DNA of 64,000 nucleotides from Ahaetulla prasina (GCF_028640845.1 NC_080540.1:135002420-135066419), one strand, 5' to 3'; shown: positions 61,901-63,681, numbered from the stretch's first letter. Notes: generated by a model from the sequence alone, not told the origin. Translations and numbers: made by a program.

Positions 61901-63681
61901 GTAATTTTCCCAAATGAAATACCTGAGTTTCCTAAGCAAGCCATTATTCTAAATGATGATAAGTGAGTTGTAATTATAATTATTTTCAGCGGGACTCTAA
62001 TTTTGTAAAAAAAAAAATAGTGCCACTATAGTAGTATTTCAGGGAAGAAATGTAAATGTTATTTTGTGAAATGCACATTCATGTACACATCTGCTATTTT
62101 GTACTATTTTCTCAGCTTTTATATAATAACTTTTTTTTGTGATCTCGGGAGATTGAAGTTGAACAACAACTAAAATAAAAAAAGTTGTTATAGAAAGTAG
62201 CTATATTGTTTCTTACCATCTTTCCATTCTCTTGTTGCTGGATTAATTATGCCAAATAGTTCATCACAAGTCACTGCTTTAGGATCAAGATCAACAGCTA
62301 CAGGCTTCCTTTTCATGAGCTGATAAGTTTTATTCAGAGATTTTAATACCTGCCAGAAGGAAAAGATTGAGTCTTTGCCCATCATGTTCACACTATTGTG
62401 TCCATTCCTAATCTGGTGTCCTCCAGATATATTGGATTTCAATTTTAAGCATCTTCGGACCAGCCTAGGCAAAAGATGCAGCCACTGCATATTTTTTGAA
62501 AGCTCCACCATTGGAACCTCAAAAGATATTGATTGGATTGATGGGTTCCAGCACAAGTCTGAAAGCTCGGAAGAGTAAACCTCTGGTCCTGATGACTGAC
62601 CCAGGTTGGATTTTTATTTATTTTATTTTATTTATTTTGTCACAACAATATATATAAGCACAAAAAGATTATATAGTATATAAACATATATATGAGGAAA
62701 TATTAGGAGATATAAGCATATATATATATAAGAAGAAGAAGAAAGAAAAAAAAACAATAGGACAGAAATGGTAGGCACGTTTGTGCTCTTATGCACGTCC
62801 CTTATGGTCCTTTTAGGAATGGGGTGAGGTCAATATTAGAAAGTTTTTGGTTAAAGCTTTTGGGATTATGGGAAGAGACCACAGAGTCAGGTAAAGTATT
62901 CCAAGCACTGATGATTCTGTTACAGAAGTCATATTTTCTGCAATCTAGATTAAAGCGGTTGACATTAAGTTTAAAGAACAGTAACAATAACATTAAACAA
63001 TAGTGCTGCAGAGACCTGAAAATCAGATGGCCGACGGGAGGCGCGTGCGCAGAGCTCAGCTGGGGCGAGGGCTCGCGTGCCGGCAGAGATGCCTACATGT
63101 GCCACCTGTGGCATGCGTGCCATAGGTTCTCCATCACGGATCTTGGGTGTTCACCTAACCAATGCCACGATCATGCACATGGACATGGGACTGATGCTCA
63201 GAAGAGCAGATGGCTACACCGCAATATGTTATTTTGGGAAACCTAACAGGATTCAAGGAGACAATGGCAGAGCTAGAAAAACTCTTTACATCCCCCCTCC
63301 CCCAACAAATGAGATCATTGGAACCACCAGCGTGTGGTGTAGCTAGCCACATATCTGGCCTTCCTCCAGACAGAAATGCATTCAGGCCTTTGACCTTAGG
63401 TGTAAGATCCGTCAATCACAAACATTTTGGGATGCCATGTTCTGCGAAACCATTTCTATTTCCAGTTGGCCCTTGGTGATGACACTGAACTCACATCTGA
63501 GTCATTGGCTAAAAAGTCCCAAGTGGTGATACAGGGTTCCCACCTGTGACTTGCCAGAGCCGGCATTTCCAATCACAAACACAGAGTGTCGGACTTGCAG
63601 TAGTTCCTCTAGCTGCACCACCTTCAAAACAAAACTCTCCTCGGGTTGCAGACGGAGCTCAACAACAGCTTGTTTGATAAT
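974..63681 (-). CDS. DNAH17: Axonemal dynein heavy chain gene, DNAH17-like (35 internal/3' exons; partial)
   Basis: The product is a dynein heavy chain, the ATP-driven minus-end motor of axonemes. DNAH17 is known as the outer-arm beta-type heavy chain of sperm flagella. Seen: 35 coding exons, listed separately, join without frame breaks into about 1,985 codons with GT-AG borders. Conserved blocks come in the expected order: AAA2 P-loop GNAGSGKS (63547-63570), AAA3 P-loop GNAGTGKS (54627-54650), AAA4 P-loop GVGGSGKQ (44967-44990), stalk and microtubule-binding domain (about 35.4-23.9 kb), AAA5, AAA6 and start of the C-terminal domain. A full heavy chain is about 4,400-4,500 residues, so about 44% is here. 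The tail and AAA1 lie upstream of the window and the last exons lie below position 1. DNAH9 and DNAH11 are close paralogues. I chose DNAH17 because stretches such as [20 protein letters not shown] and [20 protein letters not shown] fit it best from memory. No promoter or terminus is in view. Confidence 0.93.
1246..1635 (+). mobile_element. MITE with TA target duplication
   Basis: A 390-bp element. Its 22-bp termini are inverted repeats (CAGGTAGTCCTCGACTTGCAAC against the complement of the right end, 18 of 22 identical). It is flanked by TA at 1244-1245 and 1636-1637. TA suggests a Tc1/mariner-type nonautonomous element. Further copies are at 9763, 25064 and 63935. Confidence 0.85.
1893..2290 (+). 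mobile_element. 5'-truncated Rex1/CR1-like LINE 3' end
   Basis: Encodes the C-terminal residues seen intact in the LINE at 49918 ([20 protein letters not shown]). It ends in TGTGACAAAATAAATAAATA. Only the last 130 or so codons and the 3' UTR remain. Confidence 0.85.
2412..2562 (+). mobile_element. hAT MITE (CAGNGGTG family), 151 bp
   Basis: Ends CAGTGATGGGTT and AACCCACCCCTG are inverted. Perfect 8-bp duplication GGCCATAT at 2404-2411 and 2563-2570. Confidence 0.88.
2571..3776. other. Intron sequence, nothing recognised
   Basis: AT-rich unique-looking intron between a hAT MITE and exon e34. Short ATA/AAT runs near 2630. Confidence 0.6.
3777..4004 (-). CDS. DNAH17: DNAH17-like exon e34
   Basis: 76 codons: [20 protein letters not shown], then [40 protein letters not shown]. 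The local open frame runs past both splice sites, so the exon is shorter than the ORF. Donor CAG/GTAAAC. Confidence 0.96.
4765..4892 (-). CDS. DNAH17: DNAH17-like exon e33
   Basis: 2 nt plus 42 codons: [42 protein letters not shown]. The GQGQE motif is a hallmark of axonemal heavy chains. Donor CAG/GTATTG. Confidence 0.96.
5085..5233 (-). CDS. DNAH17: DNAH17-like exon e32
   Basis: 1 nt, 49 codons and 1 nt: [49 protein letters not shown]. Donor TAG/GTAAGT. Confidence 0.95.
5998..6219 (+). mobile_element. tRNA-derived SINE
   Basis: Pol III-like A box (GTGGCGCAGGCTG) and B box GGTTCAAGTCC at 6065-6075, followed by a conserved body (CCCAAGGTTGACTCAGCC) and the start of an L2-type tail. It ends close to exon e31. 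Confidence 0.8.
6364..6557 (-). CDS. DNAH17: DNAH17-like exon e31: AAA6
   Basis: 64 codons plus 2 nt: [40 protein letters not shown], then [19 protein letters not shown]. This exon favours DNAH17 over its paralogues. Donor CAA/GTATGT. Confidence 0.96.
6693..7180 (+). mobile_element. hAT MITE with internal 94-bp tandem duplication
   Basis: Ends CAGGGGTGGGATTCAG and GAATCCCACCCCTG. 8-bp duplication ATCTCAAG/AACTCAAG (7 of 8). Inside, a 94-bp unit occurs twice in tandem (about 6867-7055), nearly identical. Confidence 0.88.
7259..7393 (+). mobile_element. Fold-back hAT MITE, 135 bp
   Basis: Nearly perfect palindrome from CAGGGGTCTCCAACC to GGTTGGAGACCCCTG. Perfect 8-bp duplication GACTATTA at 7251-7258 and 7394-7401. 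Confidence 0.92.
7657..7785 (+). mobile_element. Fold-back hAT MITE
   Basis: Same family as 7259. Perfect 8-bp duplication CTTTAAAA at 7649-7656 and 7786-7793. Confidence 0.92.
7903..7962 (-). mobile_element. CR1 3' end fragment
   Basis: Complement of the CR1 tail GGCCTCCAAGGTCCCTTCCA preceded by GGGGGTT. About 60 bp only. Confidence 0.6.
8541..9028 (+). mobile_element. hAT MITE with internal hairpins
   Basis: Ends CAGTGGTGAAATCTGAAC and AGCATTTCACCCCTG. Perfect 8-bp duplication CTCCTATA at 8533-8540 and 9029-9036. Internally, CTTTTAAAAGCATTTTTT and AGGCTCTGA blocks recur in both orientations. Confidence 0.92.
9298..9420 (-). CDS. DNAH17: DNAH17-like exon e30: AAA6
   Basis: 41 codons, found by phase and homology: [41 protein letters not shown]. 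Donor AAG/GTGTGC, acceptor CCTAG. It lies between two transposon clusters. Confidence 0.94.
9450..9640 (-). mobile_element. Rex1/CR1-like LINE 3' UTR fragment
   Basis: Minus-strand copy of the tail with TTATTTATTTATTTTGTCAC and AGGACAGGAATGGTAGGC, as in the LINE at 49918. Confidence 0.7.
10047..10880 (-). mobile_element. Solo LTR of a retroelement, itself split by a hAT MITE
   Basis: Termini TG...CA and perfect 5-bp duplication GTCAT at 10042-10046 and 10881-10885. Net length without the nested hAT is 394 bp. A second copy lies at 33121. No internal gag/pol sequence is present. Family (ERV or Ty3-type) not decidable here. Confidence 0.85.
10075..10506 (+). mobile_element. hAT MITE (CAGTGTTGG family) nested in the LTR
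   Basis: 432 bp, CpG-rich. Ends CAGTGTTGGCGAACC and GGTTCTCCATCACTG. Perfect 8-bp duplication CCCTAATT at 10067-10074 and 10507-10514. Confidence 0.92.
10973..11732. other. Intron sequence, nothing recognised
   Basis: Between the nested stack and exon e29; no repeat or coding identity seen. Confidence 0.6.
11733..11903 (-). CDS. DNAH17: DNAH17-like exon e29: AAA6
   Basis: 57 codons: [57 protein letters not shown]. Acceptor CTCAG, donor CAG/GTAAAG. Confidence 0.96.
12022..12656 (+). mobile_element. GC-rich hAT-like element, right end only clear
   Basis: Ends GTAGCATTTCACCCCTG like the CAGNGGTG family, and contains GAACC/ACCGG-type motifs and a loose internal duplication (GGGAATGGTGCATTCCCT twice). 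No left terminus or duplication found. Open frames inside are not genes. Confidence 0.45.
12919..13059 (-). CDS. DNAH17: DNAH17-like exon e28
   Basis: 47 codons: [47 protein letters not shown]. This is the linker helix into AAA6. Donor AAG/GTAAAT. Confidence 0.95.
13256..13420 (-). CDS. DNAH17: DNAH17-like exon e27
   Basis: 55 codons: [20 protein letters not shown], then [20 protein letters not shown], ending in helix ANEIEEK. Donor AAA/GTAAGC. The following intron is 196 bp. Confidence 0.95.
13957..14161 (-). CDS. DNAH17: DNAH17-like exon e26: AAA5-AAA6
   Basis: 1 nt plus 68 codons: [40 protein letters not shown], then [20 protein letters not shown]. Donor AAG/GTATTA. Confidence 0.96.
14162..16100. 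other. Intron sequence, mostly unassigned
   Basis: Part of the e25-e26 intron. A higher-GC stretch at about 14560-14840 has a 113-codon minus-strand frame (14484-14825) of no recognised family and may be an old repeat. The rest appears unique. Confidence 0.5.
16109..16227 (+). mobile_element. Fold-back hAT MITE
   Basis: CAGGGGTCTCCAACC palindrome family. Perfect 8-bp duplication CTTTAAAG at 16101-16108 and 16228-16235. Confidence 0.92.
16614..17119 (+). mobile_element. hAT MITE with internal hairpins
   Basis: Sister of 8541-9028. Ends CAGTGGTGAAATCTGAAC and AGCATTTCACCCCTG. 8-bp duplication TCTTAGAC/TCTTAAAC (7 of 8). Confidence 0.9.
17132..17202. repeat. (AG)n/(GGGA)n microsatellite
   Basis: AG dinucleotides running into repeated GGGA tetranucleotides. 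Confidence 0.95.
17864..18072 (+). mobile_element. Sauria-type SINE, diverged
   Basis: Head TTGGTGTAATGATTAAGGCA, then GCAAGCCACCTCTGAAAAAC and TCCAGGCAGTCTCTGAGA, which resemble the BovB-related tail. Confidence 0.6.
18268..18390 (-). CDS. DNAH17: DNAH17-like exon e25: AAA5
   Basis: 1 nt, 40 codons and 2 nt: [19 protein letters not shown] then [20 protein letters not shown]. The LLIEN stretch is the AAA5 Walker B-like strand. Donor AAG/GTAAGT. Confidence 0.95.
19174..19932 (+). mobile_element. Large hAT MITE, 759 bp, with 64-bp tandem duplication
   Basis: Ends CAGAGGGGTATTCAGCC and GAAACCCACCACTG. Perfect 8-bp duplication GGAGGAGG at 19166-19173 and 19933-19940. A 64-bp unit with GTTCATTGCCGCCATG is repeated in tandem near 19300-19428. 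No transposase frame recognised. Confidence 0.88.
19983..20198 (+). mobile_element. hAT-like MITE remnant
   Basis: Contains GAGAACCGGTAG near the left and GAACCGGTGAGC...TTTCACCCCTAA at the right, plus an internal inverted ACTTCCTGGTTTTAACCAGGAAGT. Terminal dinucleotides differ from family and no clean duplication is seen. Confidence 0.5.
20573..20808 (-). CDS. DNAH17: DNAH17-like exon e24: AAA5
   Basis: 78 codons plus 2 nt: [20 protein letters not shown], then [15 protein letters not shown] and [17 protein letters not shown], ending AIRLGQK. No clear P-loop is present, as expected for AAA5. Donor AAG/GTGAAC. Confidence 0.95.
21590..21785 (+). mobile_element. CR1 3' end with expanded (TTCTA)n tail
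   Basis: CR1 last codons and tail (CTCCAACACTGGAAATTTTT, GGTTGGACTAGAAG, CCTTCCAACTCTG) run straight into about 14 TTCTA units (21716-21785). Confidence 0.85.
21977..22169 (-). CDS. DNAH17: DNAH17-like exon e23: AAA5 start
   Basis: 1 nt plus 64 codons: [39 protein letters not shown], ending [10 protein letters not shown]. The NRLVGGL motif marks the exit from the stalk into AAA5. Donor AAG/GTAAGT. Confidence 0.96.
22260..22385 (-). mobile_element. PLE-type terminal repeat, family 2
   Basis: Minus strand shows the hammerhead-like core (listed separately), then CTCAGAGAGCACCAAGGA. A diverged copy lies at 30268-30385. Confidence 0.6.
22327..22360 (-). ncRNA. Hammerhead-ribozyme-like core, family 2
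   Basis: On the minus strand: CTGATGA, one T, a 6-bp stem (GTTACC with GGTAAT, one G-U), 6-nt loop, then GAAAC and ATC at the cleavage position. PLEs are known to carry small hammerhead variants with minimal stem III. The extra T after CTGATGA and A in place of G in the cleavage triplet are deviations. Activity unproven. Confidence 0.5.
22386..23932. other. Intron sequence, nothing recognised
   Basis: Between the PLE-type repeat and exon e22; no element identified. Confidence 0.55.
23933..24048 (-). CDS. DNAH17: DNAH17-like exon e22: stalk coiled coil 2
   Basis: 38 codons plus 2 nt: [20 protein letters not shown] then [18 protein letters not shown]. Donor CAG/GTACAC; the split arginine codon is finished by e23. 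Confidence 0.95.
24437..24695 (+). mobile_element. tRNA-derived SINE with L2-type tail
   Basis: Same family as 5998: B box GGTTCAAGTCC, CCCAAGGTTGACTCAGCC, then GCCGCCCTGAGTCTTCGGAG, the 3' end also carried by the L2 LINE at 36900. This suggests L2-driven mobilisation. Confidence 0.85.
25006..25485 (+). mobile_element. Sauria-type SINE interrupted by a MITE
   Basis: Head TTGGTGTAGTGGTTAAAGGC runs to TCCTATTCATA, is broken by the MITE (25064-25446), then resumes CCTTAGTCC and AAAGCTGG. Confidence 0.7.
25064..25446 (+). mobile_element. MITE with TA target duplication, 383 bp
   Basis: Inverted ends CAGATAATCCTCAACTAATG and the complement of GTCAAGGATTACCTG, flanked by TA at 25062-25063 and 25447-25448. 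Confidence 0.85.
25486..26709. other. Intron sequence, nothing firm
   Basis: Near 26342 the phrase AACTTCAACTCCCAGCATTC suggests a decayed fold-back MITE. Otherwise unassigned. Confidence 0.5.
26710..26917 (-). CDS. DNAH17: DNAH17-like exon e21: end of microtubule-binding domain and start of coiled coil 2
   Basis: 1 nt plus 69 codons: [20 protein letters not shown], then [19 protein letters not shown], ending in helix [19 protein letters not shown]. Donor GCA/GTAAGT. Confidence 0.96.
26918..27945. other. Intron sequence, nothing recognised
   Basis: Unique-looking intron with a short (AC)n run near 27535. Confidence 0.6.
27946..28427 (+). mobile_element. 5'-truncated L2 LINE
   Basis: Encodes the last 80 or so residues of L2 ORF2 ([40 protein letters not shown]), then the L2 3' UTR with CTGAGTCCTTCGGGAGAAGG and a TAAA tail. 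It matches the longer copy at 39450-39900. Confidence 0.92.
28428..28590 (-). mobile_element. L2-type 3' end, opposite orientation
   Basis: Complement of the L2 tail (CCGCCCTTCTCCGAAGACTC) abuts the previous element tail to tail, with TAAA and TTTA tracts between. Confidence 0.8.
28591..29659. other. Intron sequence, nothing recognised
   Basis: Between the L2 tails and the CT block; no element identified. Confidence 0.55.
29660..29825 (+). repeat. (CT)n polypyrimidine block
   Basis: About 165 bp of CTCT/TTCTCTC sequence. Purine-rich in the dynein transcript, where it lies just downstream of exon e20. Open frames over it are spurious. Confidence 0.95.
29895..30112 (-). CDS. DNAH17: DNAH17-like exon e20: microtubule-binding domain
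   Basis: 72 codons plus 2 nt. It begins [20 protein letters not shown], then [19 protein letters not shown] and [20 protein letters not shown]. This is the stalk-tip domain that binds the microtubule. Donor TAG/GTAAGA. A polypyrimidine block (29660-29825, + strand) lies about 70 bp below. Confidence 0.96.
30268..30385 (+). mobile_element. PLE-type terminal repeat, family 2, decayed
   Basis: Plus-strand copy of the 22260 repeat (GATGTTACCTAGTTG, CTCAGAGAGCACCAAGGAT). The CTGATGA box and GAAAC box are mutated. Confidence 0.6.
30810..30905 (-). CDS. DNAH17: DNAH17-like exon e19: end of coiled coil 1
   Basis: 32 codons: [20 protein letters not shown] then [12 protein letters not shown], the AEPAL motif before the microtubule-binding tip. 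Donor AAG/GTAAAA. It was found by homology and phase because it is too short to show as an ORF. Confidence 0.95.
31230..31410 (-). mobile_element. PLE-type terminal repeat, family 3, left arm
   Basis: Arm of an inverted pair with 31535-31720. Contains a hammerhead-like core at 31327-31360. Confidence 0.6.
31327..31360 (-). ncRNA. Hammerhead-ribozyme-like core, family 3
   Basis: Minus strand: CTGAAGA, one A, perfect 6-bp stem GCTTCT/AGAAGC with 6-nt loop, then GAAAC. The cleavage triplet reads AAC instead of GTC, so this copy is probably inactive. Confidence 0.45.
31535..31720 (+). mobile_element. PLE-type terminal repeat, family 3, right arm
   Basis: Inverted relative to the left arm (shared CAGTCAGAACTGAAGAAGCT and ATAAATCCTTCCATTCTCC). 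Confidence 0.6.
31591..31624 (+). ncRNA. Hammerhead-ribozyme-like core, family 3
   Basis: CTGAAGA, one A, stem GCTTCT/AGAGGT (two wobble pairs), loop, GAAAC, then ATC. Same 34-nt spacing as the other cores. Confidence 0.45.
32550..32714 (-). CDS. DNAH17: DNAH17-like exon e18: stalk coiled coil 1
   Basis: 55 codons of heptad-rich helix: [20 protein letters not shown], then [20 protein letters not shown], ending VQVINL. Donor TTG/GTAGGT, acceptor TTATAG. Confidence 0.95.
33121..33515 (+). mobile_element. Solo LTR, second copy
   Basis: 395 bp from TGTCAGCTTGTGAAGC to GGAACCCTGTCA, matching the 10047 copy in opposite orientation. Polyadenylation signal AATAAA at 33439-33444. Flanking 5-mers GCGTC and GCTTG agree at 3 of 5 positions, so the duplication has decayed. 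Confidence 0.8.
33516..34922. other. Intron sequence, nothing recognised
   Basis: The 196-codon minus-strand frame at 34084-34674 has no recognisable domain and I regard it as chance. Confidence 0.5.
34923..35047 (+). mobile_element. Fold-back hAT MITE
   Basis: CAAGGGTCCCCAACC to GGTTGGAGACCCCTG. 8-bp duplication CTCTAAAC/CTCTAGAC. It ends 77 bp below exon e17. Confidence 0.9.
35125..35358 (-). CDS. DNAH17: DNAH17-like exon e17: start of stalk coiled coil 1
   Basis: 78 codons. It starts [19 protein letters not shown], has [19 protein letters not shown] in the middle and ends in charged helical sequence ([22 protein letters not shown]). The first residues LG replace the PW remembered in human DNAH17. 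Donor CAG/GTTTGT. Confidence 0.95.
35359..36899. other. Intron sequence before the L2 LINE
   Basis: No repeat or coding identity. The 103-codon frame at 35884 has low-complexity NTIP/TPTP residues and is not a gene. Confidence 0.55.
36900..39903 (+). mobile_element. L2 LINE, 3 kb, nearly full ORF2
   Basis: Non-LTR retrotransposon ORF2 with AP endonuclease (from [20 protein letters not shown], through VLGEFNLPS, to a break near 37456), then reverse transcriptase ([40 protein letters not shown], catalytic YADD at 38853-38864) and a C-terminal region ending GLA near 39704. The first 20 or so endonuclease residues and everything upstream are missing. Lesions: a frameshift between 37456 and 37476, and in-frame TAG stops at 38433-38435 and 39033-39035. 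The 3' end GCTGTACACCGCCCTGAGTC with (TAAA)n is the same as in the tRNA-SINEs. Transcribed opposite to the host gene. Confidence 0.94.
40696..40729 (-). ncRNA. Hammerhead-ribozyme-like core, family 1 (best copy)
   Basis: Minus strand: CTGAAGA, one T, perfect 6-bp stem GACGAA/TTCGTC with 6-nt loop, GAAAC, then GTC as cleavage triplet. Flanks can form a stem I with GC/GC, an internal loop, then GAAG/CTTC. Stem III is only AC/GT with no loop, as in hammerheads reported to act as dimers in PLEs. The single extra T after CTGAAGA is unexplained. Confidence 0.55.
41197..41535 (+). pseudogene. PLE GIY-YIG endonuclease domain fragment
   Basis: About 110 codons: [20 protein letters not shown] then [25 protein letters not shown] and [20 protein letters not shown]. 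The YIGQTNR...R..EH pattern with a preceding CxxC is that of PLE endonucleases. It ends in TGA after YLSW. No RT domain precedes it in frame, so it is a remnant. Confidence 0.82.
42031..42140. repeat. (AC)n(AT)n microsatellite
   Basis: AC and AT/ACAT runs lying between two PLE termini. Confidence 0.95.
42141..42480 (+). mobile_element. PLE terminal repeats, head to head
   Basis: Left part 42146-42249 runs TTTTCTGAGGTTTTCG to GAAGTCTCATTC and stops in the hammerhead loop. Right part 42250-42480 is inverted. The core at 42399-42427 lacks five bases (29 nt instead of 34). Confidence 0.75.
42481..42566. repeat. (TA)n microsatellite, about 86 bp
   Basis: Pure TA repeat beginning exactly where the PLE terminus ends. 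Confidence 0.97.
43027..43188 (-). CDS. DNAH17: DNAH17-like exon e16: end of AAA4
   Basis: 54 codons: [39 protein letters not shown], ending [10 protein letters not shown]. The next intron (35359-43026, 7.7 kb) is the largest here and is dominated by an L2 LINE and a PLE remnant. Confidence 0.96.
43592..43665 (-). mobile_element. Rex1/CR1-like LINE tail fragment
   Basis: TTATTTATTTATTTTGTCAC followed by AGTATATATAA, the 3' end of the 49918 LINE family. Confidence 0.6.
43876..44142 (-). CDS. DNAH17: DNAH17-like exon e15: AAA4 Walker B region
   Basis: 89 codons. It starts [20 protein letters not shown], continues [19 protein letters not shown], then [18 protein letters not shown], and ends DKVRKQLK. 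Donor AAG/GTAAGA. Confidence 0.96.
44525..44791 (+). mobile_element. hAT MITE, 267 bp
   Basis: Ends CAGAGGTGAAATCCAGC and GGATTTCACTACTG. 8-bp duplication AGCTAGAC/AGCTGGAC (7 of 8). Confidence 0.88.
44880..45071 (-). CDS. DNAH17: DNAH17-like exon e14: AAA4 Walker A
   Basis: 64 codons. It begins [20 protein letters not shown], carries the AAA4 P-loop [10 protein letters not shown] at 44967-44990 and ends [14 protein letters not shown]. Donor AAG/GTGAGG. A 267-bp hAT MITE ends 88 bp below the donor. Confidence 0.96.
45072..46119. other. Intron sequence, nothing recognised
   Basis: AT-rich, unique-looking; no element identified. Confidence 0.55.
46120..46322 (+). mobile_element. tRNA-derived SINE
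   Basis: Head GTGGTGGTGCAGTGGTTAGA, tail AGTATATAAGTCTAAGTGCT ATTGC. Family shared with 60852 and 61484. Confidence 0.8.
46419..46583 (-). CDS. DNAH17: DNAH17-like exon e13: start of AAA4
   Basis: 55 codons: [20 protein letters not shown] then [19 protein letters not shown], ending [10 protein letters not shown]. It leads straight into the AAA4 P-loop exon. Donor TTG/GTAAGT. Confidence 0.95.
46824..46875 (+). mobile_element. BovB (RTE) 3' end fragment
   Basis: CCATGGGGTCGCGATGGGTT then GGACACGACTTCGCAACTAA with (AAC)n. Complement matches the BovB 3' terminus. Confidence 0.75.
47064..47225 (-). CDS. DNAH17: DNAH17-like exon e12
   Basis: 54 codons: [20 protein letters not shown], then [20 protein letters not shown], ending CKKFFE. 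It lies between AAA3 and AAA4. Donor GAG/GTAAAG, acceptor TGCCAG. Confidence 0.95.
47226..49416. other. Intron sequence, mostly unassigned
   Basis: Apart from the pentamer microsatellite at 48719 nothing is identified. Confidence 0.55.
48719..48783. repeat. (GTTGT)n/(TTCTA)n pentanucleotide microsatellite
   Basis: Imperfect pentamer array like a CR1 tail expansion, but no CR1 body is attached. Confidence 0.85.
49417..49508 (-). CDS. DNAH17: DNAH17-like exon e11: AAA3-AAA4 region
   Basis: Short exon of 2 nt plus 30 codons: [18 protein letters not shown] then [12 protein letters not shown], a signature of axonemal heavy chains. Donor CAG/GTACAA. It is too short to stand out as an ORF. Splice borders and phase confirm it. 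Confidence 0.95.
49912..51723 (-). mobile_element. Rex1/CR1-like LINE with endonuclease-RT deletion
   Basis: Minus-strand reading frame of 470 codons (49920-51332) with reverse transcriptase motifs ([46 protein letters not shown]) and the family C terminus. A single-base frameshift near 51355 separates it from the preceding RT part ([32 protein letters not shown]). That part is joined near 51555 to an endonuclease remnant ([17 protein letters not shown]), which implies an internal deletion. The element ends at its 5' side where a PLE insertion begins. 3' tail TGTGACAAAAATAAATAAAT. Confidence 0.88.
51724..52055 (+). mobile_element. PLE terminal repeat insertion with 16-bp target duplication
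   Basis: AGGTAGCCCATATACC occurs at 51724-51739 and 52040-52055. Between them: CATA/CA/TA microsatellite (51740-51840), then the PLE terminus from TTTTCTGAGG to TTTCTTCCTT and a short TATATATA. The hammerhead-like core (51924-51957, minus) has its conserved G12 changed to A. Confidence 0.8.
52304..52451 (-). CDS. DNAH17: DNAH17-like exon e10: end of AAA3
   Basis: 49 codons plus 1 nt. It starts [18 protein letters not shown] and ends [12 protein letters not shown]. Its final G plus GT from e11 makes glycine. The following intron holds a PLE copy and a LINE. Confidence 0.95.
52629..52731 (-). CDS. DNAH17: DNAH17-like exon e9: AAA3 sensor I
   Basis: 1 nt plus 34 codons: [20 protein letters not shown] then [14 protein letters not shown]. 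The asparagine of CMNPTAGSF is the sensor-I position. Donor CAG/GTATCT. Confidence 0.95.
53213..53378 (-). CDS. DNAH17: DNAH17-like exon e8: AAA3 Walker B
   Basis: Begins [19 protein letters not shown], carries the AAA3 Walker B segment [18 protein letters not shown] and ends near [11 protein letters not shown]. The 3' border is given to within 1 nt. It was set from codon phase with e9, which needs 166 nt. A single-base check at 53211-53222 is advisable. Confidence 0.93.
53379..54529. other. Intron sequence, nothing recognised
   Basis: Between exons e7 and e8; no element identified. Confidence 0.55.
54530..54737 (-). CDS. DNAH17: DNAH17-like exon e7: AAA3 Walker A
   Basis: 69 codons plus 1 nt. 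It opens [19 protein letters not shown], carries the AAA3 P-loop [10 protein letters not shown] at 54627-54650 and ends [13 protein letters not shown]3 nucleotide state is known to gate dynein release from microtubules. Confidence 0.96.
55405..55725 (-). mobile_element. BovB (RTE-clade) LINE 3' fragment
   Basis: Minus strand encodes the end of the BovB polyprotein ([17 protein letters not shown], then [14 protein letters not shown]). The plus strand near 55410 reads GTTGTTGTTCAGTTGCTAAG then TTTGCGATCCAGTGGACC, the complement of the BovB 3' end. BovB is known from squamates and ruminants through horizontal transfer. Confidence 0.9.
55841..55921. repeat. (GATA)n microsatellite
   Basis: About 20 uninterrupted GATA units. 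GATA arrays are abundant in snakes. Confidence 0.97.
56136..56309 (-). CDS. DNAH17: DNAH17-like exon e6: pre-AAA3
   Basis: 58 codons, phase 0. It starts [17 protein letters not shown], continues [18 protein letters not shown] and ends ELDPDVPLQ. This is the conserved tract before the AAA3 P-loop. The donor is CAG/GTAATT. Confidence 0.95.
56680..57147 (+). mobile_element. 5'-truncated CR1 LINE
   Basis: Encodes the CR1 C terminus ([54 protein letters not shown]) ending with TAG after MV, followed by the conserved tail and a (TTATG)n end. It is opposite to the host gene. Confidence 0.92.
57305..57410 (+). mobile_element. Fold-back hAT MITE
   Basis: CAGGGGTCTCCAACC palindrome family. Perfect 8-bp duplication GTCTATAT at 57297-57304 and 57411-57418. 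It lies 69 bp below exon e5. Confidence 0.92.
57479..57761 (-). CDS. DNAH17: DNAH17-like exon e5: AAA2-AAA3 linker segment
   Basis: 1 nt plus 94 codons, the longest exon here. It begins [18 protein letters not shown], has [19 protein letters not shown] in the middle and ends [12 protein letters not shown], the helical stretch that precedes AAA3. The donor is CAG/GTATCT. Confidence 0.95.
58372..58510 (+). mobile_element. tRNA-derived SINE with CR1 tail, adjacent to a splice donor
   Basis: A-box-like GTGGCTCAATGG, B-box-like GGTTTGAATCCC, then the CR1 3' end GGTTGGACTAGATGACC and CCTTCCAACTCTGTTA. It ends about 6 bp from the donor of exon e4. Confidence 0.8.
58520..58668 (-). CDS. DNAH17: DNAH17-like exon e4: AAA2 sensor region
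   Basis: 49 codons plus 2 nt. It carries [14 protein letters not shown] (sensor-I asparagine), [20 protein letters not shown] and [14 protein letters not shown]. The donor TCC/GTAAGTAA lies only about 6 bp from the 3' end of a CR1-tailed SINE (58372-58510). Confidence 0.95.
58759..58886 (-). CDS. DNAH17: DNAH17-like exon e3: AAA2 Walker B
   Basis: 2 nt plus 42 codons. It carries [13 protein letters not shown] and the AAA2 Walker B region [18 protein letters not shown], ending VMDDNK. The donor is AAG/GTCAGC. The next intron is only 90 bp. Confidence 0.95.
59211..59519 (+). mobile_element. hAT MITE, 309 bp
   Basis: Ends CAGAGGTGGGTTTCAGC and GAAACCCACCATTG. 8-bp duplication GTTCAGTA/ATTCAGTA (7 of 8). 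Body resembles 44525. Confidence 0.88.
59528..60851. other. Intron sequence, nothing recognised
   Basis: Pyrimidine-rich around 60300-60670. No coding or repeat identity. Confidence 0.5.
60852..61098 (-). mobile_element. tRNA-derived SINE
   Basis: Minus-strand copy: tail TAGCAATAGCAATAGC with AGACTTATATACCG at 60852, head complement CCACTGTGCCACCATGCCC at 61078. Confidence 0.85.
61484..61722 (+). mobile_element. tRNA-derived SINE
   Basis: Head AAGGTGGCACAGTGGTTAGA, body CTCAAGGTTGACTCAGCCTT, tail TATAAGTCTAAGTGCTATTG. Inverted relative to the copy at 60852. Confidence 0.85.
62217..62349 (-). CDS. DNAH17: DNAH17-like exon e2: AAA2
   Basis: 44 codons plus 1 nt. It begins VLKSLNKTY directly after the P-loop and continues [18 protein letters not shown] and [10 protein letters not shown], the usual AAA2 segment. 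The donor is ATG/GTAAGA. The last base joins the first two of e3 to give glycine. Confidence 0.95.
62612..62975 (-). mobile_element. 5'-truncated Rex1/CR1-like LINE 3' end
   Basis: Minus strand encodes [20 protein letters not shown] and has the TTATTTTGTCACAACAATAT tail. Nearly the same truncated segment as 1893-2290. Confidence 0.85.
63015..63139 (-). mobile_element. hAT MITE (CAGTGTTGG family) fragment
   Basis: Contains GGCATGCGTGCCATAGGTTC and ends TCTCCATCACGG, the terminus seen at 10506 with a changed end. No left end or duplication found. Confidence 0.5.
63544..63681 (-). CDS. DNAH17: DNAH17-like exon e1: AAA2 Walker A
   Basis: First exon in transcript order in this window, 46 codons, phase 0 at both ends. 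It starts [17 protein letters not shown] and ends in the AAA2 P-loop GNAGSGKSQ at 63547-63570. Acceptor CTCAG and donor CAG/GTGGGA are visible on the minus strand. Confidence 0.95.
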